9,533 nt of DNA. Origin: Candidatus Nitrosopumilus sp. (GTDB lineage: Archaea > Thermoproteota > Nitrososphaeria > Nitrososphaerales > Nitrosopumilaceae). Every line of letters starts with the position of its first letter. The first letter of the stretch is position 1. A program made the position numbers and the translations under genes. The stretch covers positions 1-9,533 of the forward strand of contig JAPYTM010000028.1 of NCBI GenBank assembly GCA_029941825.1, given 5' to 3'. A model generated the notes under the pieces. That model was not told the DNA's origin. It did not search any database and saw only the letters and a list, made by a program, of their open reading frames with translations. Below, in pieces: positions 1-5,902 of this stretch.

Positions 1-590
1 AAATGATCAATATCTCTCAATTAACAAAACGTGCACATGAACAAGACATTCAAGTGATGGTCGAAGGTCCAGGACATGTCCCACTAAATGAAGTTGCAAC
101 AAATGTTAGATTGGCTAAATCATTAATTGGTGATGTACCATACTATGTTCTTGGTCCTTTGGTGACTGATGTTGCATCTGGACATGATCATATTGCAAGT
201 GCAATTGGTGCTGCAATTTCAGCAAGTGAAGGTGTTGATCTTTTATGTTATCTTACCCCTTCTGAACATCTCGCTTTACCAAATGTTGATGAAGTAAAGG
301 CAGGATTAATTGCATATCGAATTGCAGCACATGCTGGAGATCTTGTAAAAATTCGTGATAAGGCAATAAAATGGGATATGGCAATGACTGAAGCTCGACG
401 TACTTTGGATTGGGAAAAACAACTTGCACTATCTATTGATCCTGAAGAAGCAGCAAAAATTCATAGTAGAACTGGACAACATCCTGGAAATAATGTTCCG
501 TGTACCATGTGTGGTGGTGCATGTGTTTACATGATGTTGCCTCAGCAAAAAAAATATGAGAAAGAAAATAATTTACAACAAGTTGAATAA
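1..590 (+). CDS. thiC: Phosphomethylpyrimidine synthase ThiC (C-terminal part, cut by window edge)
   Basis: ThiC is a radical-SAM enzyme that rearranges aminoimidazole ribotide into hydroxymethylpyrimidine phosphate, the pyrimidine half of thiamine. Only the last 195 codons are here. The ATG at position 3 is an internal Met, because the frame is open through the window edge and the protein starts mid-domain. Visible family signatures (numbered from that Met) are EGPGHVP (21-27), GHDHI (60-64), the CYLTPSEHLALP block (82-93) and the C-terminal iron-sulfur cysteines C167, C170 and C174. The cysteine spacing is CX2CX3C, one residue shorter than the CX2CX4C of E. coli ThiC; I believe this short form occurs in other archaeal ThiCs. 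A Lys/Glu/Gln-rich tail of about 20 residues follows. The gene converges on the Nudix gene and overlaps it by 18 bp. Identification is very secure; the promoter is outside the window. Confidence 0.96.
   Translation, partial: MINISQLTKRAHEQDIQVMVEGPGHVPLNEVATNVRLAKSLIGDVPYYVLGPLVTDVASGHDHIASAIGAAISASEGVDLLCYLTPSEHLALPNVDEVKAGLIAYRIAAHAGDLVKIRDKAIKWDMAMTEARRTLDWEKQLALSIDPEEAAKIHSRTGQHPGNNVPCTMCGGACVYMMLPQQKKYEKENNLQQVE
547..554 (-). terminator. Candidate T8 terminator for the aro cluster, inside thiC
   Basis: An A8 run on the + strand reads as T8 on the minus strand, about 19 nt beyond the stop of the Nudix gene, the last gene of the minus-strand cluster. Archaeal RNA polymerase commonly terminates at T-runs without a hairpin. 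If used, this signal is embedded in the Lys-Lys codons near the end of thiC, so the minus-strand transcript would end as an antisense to the thiC 3' end. This is inferred from sequence only. Confidence 0.35.
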
Positions 591-977
591 TACTTTTTGA
601 AGACTAGGAACTATTTCATACTCTTCTAATTCATTTGAATTAATCCATTTGTATTCTGAATTTTCCCAATTAAGTTTGATTGTTGGATTTTTTGTTTCAA
701 ATAAGAATGGAAATATTTCCCACTCGTGATTTTCATATTGAGGTGAATTAACTTTCATTTCTTTTGCAGCTTTTATCAGTGTAATCCTATCTTCTGTAAT
801 TCCAATCTCTTCAAAAATTTCAATTTTTGCTCTTTTGAGTGGTTCTTCATTTTTTTCTATAATTCCACTAACTCCTGCCCATAGACCTTTCATTGATTTT
901 ACTTTGTTACTTCTTTTTAGAATTAATAATTTATCATCTGTTTTAATGAAAGATGTAACTATCTTTGTTGAGCGCAT
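573..977 (-). CDS. Nudix hydrolase with an altered Nudix box
   Basis: This 134-residue single-domain protein belongs to the Nudix (MutT-like) family, which hydrolyses nucleoside diphosphates linked to another group. The substrate cannot be told from sequence. The Nudix box spans residues 38-60: G38, E44, E53, E56, E57 and G59 are in register with GX5EX7REUXEEXGU, but the usual Arg before the first metal-binding Glu is Ile52. The Glu residues that bind Mg2+ are intact, so activity is plausible. The ATG at 977 lies 5 nt after the tyrA stop, so the gene is probably the last of the aromatic cluster and co-transcribed, although no link to aromatic synthesis is evident. No clear Shine-Dalgarno sequence precedes it. 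Its 3' end overlaps thiC by 18 bp in convergent orientation. Family is confident; role unknown. Confidence 0.88.
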   Translation of the reverse strand: MRSTKIVTSFIKTDDKLLILKRSNKVKSMKGLWAGVSGIIEKNEEPLKRAKIEIFEEIGITEDRITLIKAAKEMKVNSPQYENHEWEIFPFLFETKNPTIKLNWENSEYKWINSNELEEYEIVPSLQKVLFNLL

Positions 978-982
978 TTCAG

Positions 983-1837
983 TTATTTTTCAATAACTTT
1001 AACCATTTTTGCTAATTTTTTATATGATTCATCTACGTCTGAATGTTTGGCTAGTCTTTCTTGACATTGTTTTATGTAATCAATTACCTCTTCTGTTTTT
1101 GATTCTTGAACAGCAGTAAGTAATCGTCCCACATCTTTCCATAGTTCTTCTGCATATCTTCTAATCTCAGGATTTGCAATGATTGTTTCAATCAACTCTG
1201 GAGATTCTGTCATGATACTTTCTGCTAGTGTTTTTTGAATCTTAAATGTACTACCGGCCATTTTTTCTGTTAATGCTGTTTTTTCATCTTTTGAAATAAT
1301 ATTGGCAAATACTAGATTCATCATATGAGTTAACCCTAAAATCACTGCAATTTTTTTATCGTGCTCTATTGCATCAATTGTAACAAAGTTTGCTCCTTCA
1401 AATAGTGATTTTACGATTGTTAATTCTTTTTTAGCATCTTTGATTGGAATTGAAATTATATTTTTGCCTTTGACACTCTTAATTCCTGGACCAAACATTG
1501 GATGAATACAAATTGGATTTATTTTATCTGGCATTTTCATTAATGATGAAACCACTTTAGATTTTTGAGATGAAATTTCAATTAGGTATGTCCCTCTTTT
1601 CATTTCCTTTGCAATTAATCTTATAATTTCTGGTGTTCTTCTTGTAGGAGTACACAAAACAACATAATCTGCTTTTAAAATTGCTCCAACTAGAGAGTCT
1701 GATACTATAATTCCTTTACCTGTAACCTTATTTTCTGAATCATGTCCTGTTACTTCAAAATCTTTTTCTGCAAAATAATTTGTAAACCATTGTCCCATTT
1801 GACCCCCAGCACCAATAACTGTAATTTTCTTTTTCAC
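983..1837 (-). CDS. tyrA: Prephenate/arogenate dehydrogenase (TyrA family)
   Basis: This enzyme oxidatively decarboxylates prephenate (to 4-hydroxyphenylpyruvate) or arogenate (to tyrosine), using NAD(P)+. The 284 residues begin with a Rossmann motif GAGGQMG (9-15). An Asp at the end of the second strand (D33, in GHDSEN) favours NAD+ over NADP+. HPMFGPG (112-118) matches the HPMFGP block of E. coli TyrA that carries the catalytic His. The C-terminal helical half includes the ANPEIRRY segment (221-228), which aligns with the region of the prephenate-binding Arg in E. coli. There is no fused chorismate mutase and no ACT domain; the mutase sits in the preceding gene instead. The start is GTG at 1837, overlapping the upstream TGA as GTGA, which suggests translational coupling. 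Whether prephenate or arogenate is the substrate cannot be decided from sequence. Confidence 0.93.
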   Translation of the reverse strand: MKKKITVIGAGGQMGQWFTNYFAEKDFEVTGHDSENKVTGKGIIVSDSLVGAILKADYVVLCTPTRRTPEIIRLIAKEMKRGTYLIEISSQKSKVVSSLMKMPDKINPICIHPMFGPGIKSVKGKNIISIPIKDAKKELTIVKSLFEGANFVTIDAIEHDKKIAVILGLTHMMNLVFANIISKDEKTALTEKMAGSTFKIQKTLAESIMTESPELIETIIANPEIRRYAEELWKDVGRLLTAVQESKTEEVIDYIKQCQERLAKHSDVDESYKKLAKMVKVIEK

Positions 1838-3204
1838 TGCTTCTCACTCATGATGTTACCTAGTATATTCATTCCCTCAATCAGTGTTTTTTCATCTTGA
1901 CATGCTGAAATTCTAATGAAATTTTTATAATTACCAAATCCTTCTCCTGGTGCTAGTGCCAAACCTTTTTCAAGTGTACTATTGGCAAATTGAACCCCAT
2001 CAAATCCTTCTTTATTGACACGGGCAAAAATGTACATTGCCCCGTCTGGAATTTCAAAATCCAATCCCATTCCCTTCATTTTTTCTGCCAATATGTCTAG
2101 TCTATTTTGTACTGTATTAGTATTATTGGACGTATCTGCTTCAAGTGCTTTCATTGCGACATATTGTATGGGCTCAGATACACTTGTCAAACACAATGCT
2201 TCTAATTTTGCCATTTTTTCAATAATTTTTGTACTAGCTATGCCATACCCTACCCTAAATCCTGTCATGGCATGAGATTTTGAAAATGATTGGGTAACAA
2301 TGCTTTTTTCATAATTATAACTTAGAATACTTTTCCAACTCTTTTTTGCATATTGAGAATAGATTTCATCACTTAACACATAGAGATTATTTTTTTTGGC
2401 CAATTCAATAATACTATCTTGTAATTTTTCAGGAAGAATTTTTCCTGTTGGATTATTTGGATAATTTAGTACAATCATTTTTGTGTTTGAATTAATTACA
2501 TTCTCTATTTGTTGTATTGATGGTTCCCATTTTTCTTCTAGAGTTGTATTGATGGTTCTAACTTTAATTCCTGCATTTAGTGCACAATCTTTGTATGCTG
2601 GCCATGCAGGTTCTATTACTATCATCTCGTCTCCTGGATTCAAAAGTGTTGTAATTGCAGTAAAAATTGAAAATCTTGCACCTGGACTAACTATAATATT
2701 TTCTTGTGTGATATTTACGTTAAATTTTTTTGAAACATATTTTGCAAGTGCATCTCTAAATATTGGTATCCCTCTTACTTGACCATACTTTAGAAATCCT
2801 TTATCAAATACTTCTTCTAACGCATTTTTTACAATTTGTGGAGGTAAAAAATCTGGTTCTCCAACTTCCATGTGAATTATTTTTTCACCTTGTTCTTCAA
2901 GTGATTTTGCTTTTAAGAAAATTGAGAGGTGTGTTTGTTTGTTTGTTGATTGAACTTTTATTGATTCATTAAGTAAAAAATTCAAAAATTTTGTTGCAAT
3001 TGATTCATCTAACCCTATACTATTTCCCAACGAAATTACTTTATTTCGTAAAGTATCTTCACGTAATTCATCAGTAATCCCTTTACCAATATTTTTTTTG
3101 ACTTCCCCTATTTCTTTTGCAATATCTATTCTAGTTTTTAATAACTTTATCATCTCTAAAGTTACCTCGTCCATCTTATTTCGGAGATTATTGATATCTG
3201 ACAT
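1834..3204 (-). CDS. Chorismate mutase (AroQ)-class I aminotransferase fusion
   Basis: This 456-residue bifunctional protein has two parts. Residues 1-90 are an AroQ-type chorismate mutase (chorismate to prephenate). R8, R25, K36, D45, R48, E49, S81 and Q85 match E. coli R11, R28, K39, D48, R51, E52, S84 and Q88 with identical spacing, so the domain should be active. Residues 93-456 are a PLP-dependent fold-type I aminotransferase of the aspartate aminotransferase 1-beta type. It shows GEPDF (115-119), YPNNPTG (248-254), SDEIY (278-282), the PLP lysine K309 in SFSKSH, R317, and the carboxylate-binding R431 in RISA. The fusion and the adjoining tyrA imply that the aminotransferase acts on prephenate (giving arogenate) or on aromatic keto acids. 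Its ATG is one base after the aroC stop and it overlaps tyrA by 4 nt. The domain calls are firm; aminotransferase specificity is inference. Confidence 0.93.
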   Translation of the reverse strand: MSDINNLRNKMDEVTLEMIKLLKTRIDIAKEIGEVKKNIGKGITDELREDTLRNKVISLGNSIGLDESIATKFLNFLLNESIKVQSTNKQTHLSIFLKAKSLEEQGEKIIHMEVGEPDFLPPQIVKNALEEVFDKGFLKYGQVRGIPIFRDALAKYVSKKFNVNITQENIIVSPGARFSIFTAITTLLNPGDEMIVIEPAWPAYKDCALNAGIKVRTINTTLEEKWEPSIQQIENVINSNTKMIVLNYPNNPTGKILPEKLQDSIIELAKKNNLYVLSDEIYSQYAKKSWKSILSYNYEKSIVTQSFSKSHAMTGFRVGYGIASTKIIEKMAKLEALCLTSVSEPIQYVAMKALEADTSNNTNTVQNRLDILAEKMKGMGLDFEIPDGAMYIFARVNKEGFDGVQFANSTLEKGLALAPGEGFGNYKNFIRISACQDEKTLIEGMNILGNIMSEKQ

Positions 3205-3205
3205 C

Positions 3206-4303
3206 TTACAAAGTAGGCTTGATTGCTCCTGCTAGGAGTGCATGATCTGCTATAGTTAGAGCTACAAGTGAATCTACCACTGGTGGGGCTCTTGGTACAA
3301 CACATGGATCGTGTCTTCCCTTCACTTGAAGGATAGTTTCTTTTTTTGTTTTAATGTCCACAGTACTTTGTTTTTGTGCAATTGATGATGCAGGTTTGAA
3401 TGCAATTCTCATAGTGATTGGCATTCCATTTGAGATACCTCCAAGAATGCCTCCAGAATTATTTGTTTTTGTAATTATTTTCCCTTTCTTAATTGTATAC
3501 AAGTCATTATTTTCAGAACCATATAGTTCTGATCCTCTAAATCCTGAACCAAATTCTACACCCTTTACTGATGGGATAGAAAAAATTGCTTTACTTAAAT
3601 CTGATTCTAGTGAACCAAAAATTGGTTCTCCTAACCCTACTGGAATATTTGTTGTAACTGATTCAATAATCCCCCCAAGAGAATCTCCTTTCTTTTTAGC
3701 ATTTAAAATATTTACCCTCATCATCTTTGCAGTCTTATTTTCGGGACATCTAACTTCATTTTTATAAATTGAATTAATCATTTTTTCATTGAATTTACTT
3801 TCCATCTTTATCTTTCCAATTTGTGATGTAAATGAATGAGTCTCAATTCCTAATGTAACTTTGAGTAATTTCCTTGCAATAGCTCCACCCATAACATGAG
3901 TTGCAGTTAATCTTCCTGAGAATCTACCTCCACCTCTATAATCATTATGATGATTGTATTTTACCATGGCTGGATAATCTGAATGACCTGGTCTTAGTTT
4001 TGTTTTTAAATTTTCATAATCTTTTGATTTTTGATCACTATTCCAAATCACCATTGTTATTGGAGCACCTGTTGTGTATCCTCTAAAAACTCCTGAAATA
4101 ATTTCTACAATGTCTCCTTCTTTTCTTTGAGTTGAAATAATATTTTGACCTGGTCTTCTTTGGTTTAACATTACTTGAATTTCTTTTTCATCAATTTCTA
4201 ACCCTGCAGGACATCCGTCTAATACTGTACCAATTGATTTTCCATGACTTTCACCAAAACTTGTTAAAACAAGACGCTGACCAATAGAACTTCCCGGCAA
4301 CAC
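3206..4303 (-). CDS. aroC: Chorismate synthase
   Basis: This enzyme removes phosphate from EPSP to form chorismate, using reduced FMN as a catalytic cofactor. The full family length (365 residues) and all three signatures are present: GESHG...DGCPAG (17-34) with the catalytic-region H20, GGGRFSGRLTA (124-134), and GRHDPCVVPRAPPV near the C-terminus (329 on). RRPGQ (49-53) and RPGHSD (104-109) are further conserved blocks. The start is not ATG. GTG at 4303 is followed directly by TTG at 4300, and starting at the TTG would give the more typical MPGSS N-terminus; no in-frame ATG lies upstream before a stop. A TATA-like box about 25 nt upstream suggests a leaderless transcript. This gene opens the second half of the cluster, after the 330-bp gap, and is followed one base later by the chorismate mutase fusion. 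Confidence 0.96.
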   Translation of the reverse strand: MLPGSSIGQRLVLTSFGESHGKSIGTVLDGCPAGLEIDEKEIQVMLNQRRPGQNIISTQRKEGDIVEIISGVFRGYTTGAPITMVIWNSDQKSKDYENLKTKLRPGHSDYPAMVKYNHHNDYRGGGRFSGRLTATHVMGGAIARKLLKVTLGIETHSFTSQIGKIKMESKFNEKMINSIYKNEVRCPENKTAKMMRVNILNAKKKGDSLGGIIESVTTNIPVGLGEPIFGSLESDLSKAIFSIPSVKGVEFGSGFRGSELYGSENNDLYTIKKGKIITKTNNSGGILGGISNGMPITMRIAFKPASSIAQKQSTVDIKTKKETILQVKGRHDPCVVPRAPPVVDSLVALTIADHALLAGAIKPTL

Positions 4304-4323
4304 ACTATCAAAGTAAAATGATG

Positions 4324-4331
4324 TTTATAAT
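4324..4331 (-). promoter_or_regulatory. Candidate TATA box for aroC
   Basis: The minus strand reads ATTATAAA here, preceded by a purine-rich GAGGA that could serve as a BRE. Its centre is 24-26 nt from the GTG (4303) and TTG (4300) start candidates, the normal archaeal distance from TATA centre to transcription start. The mRNA would therefore start at or within a few bases of the start codon. This fits the lack of any Shine-Dalgarno sequence. The region is AT-rich, so chance matches are possible. Confidence 0.4.
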
Positions 4332-4400
4332 TCCTCATTCTATTTTTTTTCACCTTTTATTATGGTTCAACTTATTTTTGGTAATTAATTACGAATGATT

Positions 4401-4480
4401 ATAATTTATAATATAATTGATAATTATATGAAATAATTATAATATAATCTTAAATATAATATTATTATACATAATATATG
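4401..4480. repeat. Near-pure A/T block with direct and inverted repeats
   Basis: Only 5 of these 80 bases are G or C. The 12-mer TTATAATATAAT occurs twice (4406-4417 and 4437-4448), and the surrounding sequence is nearly repeated (ATAATT precedes both, with one T of difference). An 8-bp perfect inverted repeat, ATATAATT/AATTATAT, lies at 4411-4418 and 4422-4429 around a GAT spacer. The block sits immediately upstream of the proposed + strand RNA and about 80 bp upstream of the aroC TATA box, so it could be shared promoter or operator DNA. It could equally be low-complexity drift. Confidence 0.6.
4450..4456 (+). promoter_or_regulatory. Possible TATA box for the + strand RNA
   Basis: TTAAATA on the + strand is the best TATA-like match in the AT block. 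About 26 nt downstream would put transcription initiation near 4480, just before the GCAAATT hairpin and the GC-rich RNA core. Several other A/T strings nearby would also pass, so the exact box is uncertain. Confidence 0.22.
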
Positions 4481-4489
4481 AATAAAAGT

Positions 4490-4622
4490 GCAAATTTTAA
4501 TCCATAATTTGCGCGGCTCTACGAAAATGACATGTTATCAACGCGAAAGCGTTGTTGGGTGAGGAGAATGCTTTTCACTCTATATAGGGTCGCGCCTTTT
4601 ATCGCAAATGTTGATTTTTTTT
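4490..4622 (+). ncRNA. Putative structured non-coding RNA, three-way junction, family not recognised
   Basis: The core 4511-4595 has about 50% G+C in an AT-rich neighbourhood and folds by hand as follows. P1 pairs 4511-4520 with 4586-4595 (10 bp, 2 G.U). P2 pairs 4539-4544 with 4549-4554 (6 bp) closed by a GAAA tetraloop. P3 pairs 4557-4566 with 4571-4580 (10 bp, 3 G.U) with an AATG loop. The junction strands are 18, 2 and 5 nt. The five G.U pairs would be C.A mismatches on the minus strand, and the GNRA loop also exists only on the + strand, so I assign it to +. A 7-bp hairpin (4490-4496/4506-4512) lies upstream and shares two bases with P1. T8 follows at 4615-4622. No T-arm, anticodon arm or canonical C/D boxes are seen, so it is not a tRNA or a clear C/D sRNA. 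No + strand gene follows that it could regulate in cis. Confidence 0.55.
4615..4622 (+). terminator. T8 run ending the proposed + strand RNA
   Basis: Eight T residues on the + strand lie 20 nt after the P1 stem and 12 nt before the aroA stop codon on the other strand. This is a plausible archaeal poly-T terminator that would keep + strand transcription out of aroA. The adjoining A5 (4623-4627) reads as T5 on the minus strand right after the aroA stop, so the junction may also weakly terminate minus-strand transcription. Confidence 0.4.
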
Positions 4623-4633
4623 AAAAAGTAATT

Positions 4634-5902
4634 TTACAAAACTGTAATTTTTGCACCAAGATTATTCATTTCTTCTATAAAATTGGGATATGACACTTTA
4701 ACTGATTCAGGATTTGTAACAGTACAATTTCCAATATACATTCCAGCTATACAAAATGCCATAAATAATCTATGATCATTTTCAGAATTTAATTCAGCGC
4801 TAGTCAAATTCTCTGATGATTCTAAAATTAAACCATCTTCTTTCTCTTCAACTTTAATCCCTAGTTTTACAAGCTCTCTTGAAATAATTGCAATCCTGTC
4901 TGTTTCTTTTAGTCTTGCATGTTTTACATTCACTATTTCAATTGGACTAGATGTGTTTAATGATAATATTGCAAGTGGTGGAAGAATATCTGGTGAGTTA
5001 TTAAGATCAAACTTACCTCCCTTTAATTTTTCAGGTGATTTTATTTTAATTTCATCATCATTAATTATTACAGTTACTCCCATTTGTTCTAAAATATCTA
5101 TGAAAACTTCATCACCTTGTGGCAAGTCTCCTATACTTCCCTTAATGATAATTTCTTCTCCGTTAAGAACTGCAGCTGATAAAAGTAATGCAAGACTTGA
5201 AAAATCAATTGGAATTGTAAATATTGTATTTTTATATATTTGTGGTGTTATGTTGTATCTTTTGTATGGGATTAATGTTTGAACTGTCACTCCAAATTTT
5301 CTCATAGTTGTAATTGTTGCATCAAGATATGGTTTTGAAACTAGATTTCCTTCTATTGTTAGGTTGATTCCCCTGTTTGTTAATGGTGCACTAATTAATA
5401 ATGCTGAAACAAATTGACTAGAAAAACTTCCTGGAATTGTTACGTCTCCTCCTAAAATTTTTCCTTTGATTTTGATTGGTGGTTTTCCATCTGTAGAACT
5501 ACATTGTGCTCCTATGCTTGATAGTGCATCTAAAAGTGGTTTCATGGGTCTTTTTTGTAAACTAGAATCTCCAGTAAGTATAATCTCTTGAGAAAATAAA
5601 CTAGCAATACCTGTTGCAATTCGAATTGTTGTTCCAGAGTTTTCCGTATTGATTTCAGGTACGTCTGTACCTAATTTTATTGGATTTTTAACAATAATTG
5701 ACAAATCTTTGGTTTCAATTTCAGCTCCAAATTTTTTGCAAGTATCAATTGTTGCAAGAGTATCTGCTGATAATAACACATTATCAACTCTACTATTATT
5801 TCCAGCAAGGGATGCAAGAAAAATGGCTCTATGTGTATAACTTTTGTTTGGAGGGCAAACTATCTGTCCCGAAATCTTTGATTTTTCAACTTTACAACTC
5901 AT
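4634..5902 (-). CDS. aroA: 3-phosphoshikimate 1-carboxyvinyltransferase (EPSP synthase)
   Basis: This enzyme joins shikimate 3-phosphate with phosphoenolpyruvate to make EPSP, the sixth step to chorismate. The 422 residues are normal length and cover both EPSPS lobes. Conserved elements are PNKSYTHR (18-25; K20, S21 and R25 contact substrates), NSGTTIR (88-94), the PEP-binding RPM (118-120), SSQFVSALL with Q163, PDILPPL with the catalytic Asp D305, LKETDRI (331-337; K332, E333, R336), HR (377-378) and K402 near the C-terminus. NSGTTIR differs from the class I NAGTAMRP motif, so glyphosate sensitivity should not be assumed. The ATG at 5902 overlaps the end of the shikimate kinase gene by 11 nt, with only a weak GAAGG upstream. 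It is the last gene before the non-coding gap. Confidence 0.97.
   Translation of the reverse strand: MSCKVEKSKISGQIVCPPNKSYTHRAIFLASLAGNNSRVDNVLLSADTLATIDTCKKFGAEIETKDLSIIVKNPIKLGTDVPEINTENSGTTIRIATGIASLFSQEIILTGDSSLQKRPMKPLLDALSSIGAQCSSTDGKPPIKIKGKILGGDVTIPGSFSSQFVSALLISAPLTNRGINLTIEGNLVSKPYLDATITTMRKFGVTVQTLIPYKRYNITPQIYKNTIFTIPIDFSSLALLLSAAVLNGEEIIIKGSIGDLPQGDEVFIDILEQMGVTVIINDDEIKIKSPEKLKGGKFDLNNSPDILPPLAILSLNTSSPIEIVNVKHARLKETDRIAIISRELVKLGIKVEEKEDGLILESSENLTSAELNSENDHRLFMAFCIAGMYIGNCTVTNPESVKVSYPNFIEEMNNLGAKITVL

Larger units (their letters stand above)
4304..4633. other. 330-bp gap between aroA and aroC
   Basis: This is the only long non-coding stretch in the window. From left to right it holds the aroC promoter region (about 4304-4340), a T-rich/mixed stretch to 4380, an extremely AT-rich block (4381-4480), and a GC-rich foldable island (4511-4596) that I read as a + strand non-coding RNA. 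It ends with T8 then A5 (4615-4627) just beyond the aroA stop. I found only two mini-ORFs (9 and 11 codons) and no convincing protein gene. It divides the colinear cluster after EPSP synthase. Confidence 0.85.

Noticed and set aside
981..998. 7-bp inverted repeat with a TTTC spacer spanning the tyrA stop
   Set aside because: Short and AT-rich, no T-run follows on the minus strand, and the next gene starts within 5 nt, so it is unlikely to be a terminator.
3354..3767. Long + strand open frames over aroC, aroE and other genes
   Set aside because: They lie wholly opposite well-conserved genes, have no family features and arise from the skewed codon use of the real minus-strand genes.
4478..4562. 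Two mini-ORFs on the + strand (9 codons at 4478-4507, 11 codons at 4527-4562)
   Set aside because: Very short, no ribosome binding site, and the second lies across the paired P2 hairpin; chance is the simpler explanation.
4511..4596. tRNA or permuted tRNA gene in the GC-rich island
   Set aside because: The closing stem and size are tRNA-like, but there is no T-arm sequence next to the 3' acceptor strand, no D-arm pattern and no convincing anticodon arm on either strand.
4490..4622. Riboswitch or leader attenuator for a neighbouring aro gene
   Set aside because: Strand-specific G.U pairs and the GAAA loop place the RNA on the + strand, whereas aroA and aroC are on the minus strand; no + strand gene follows.
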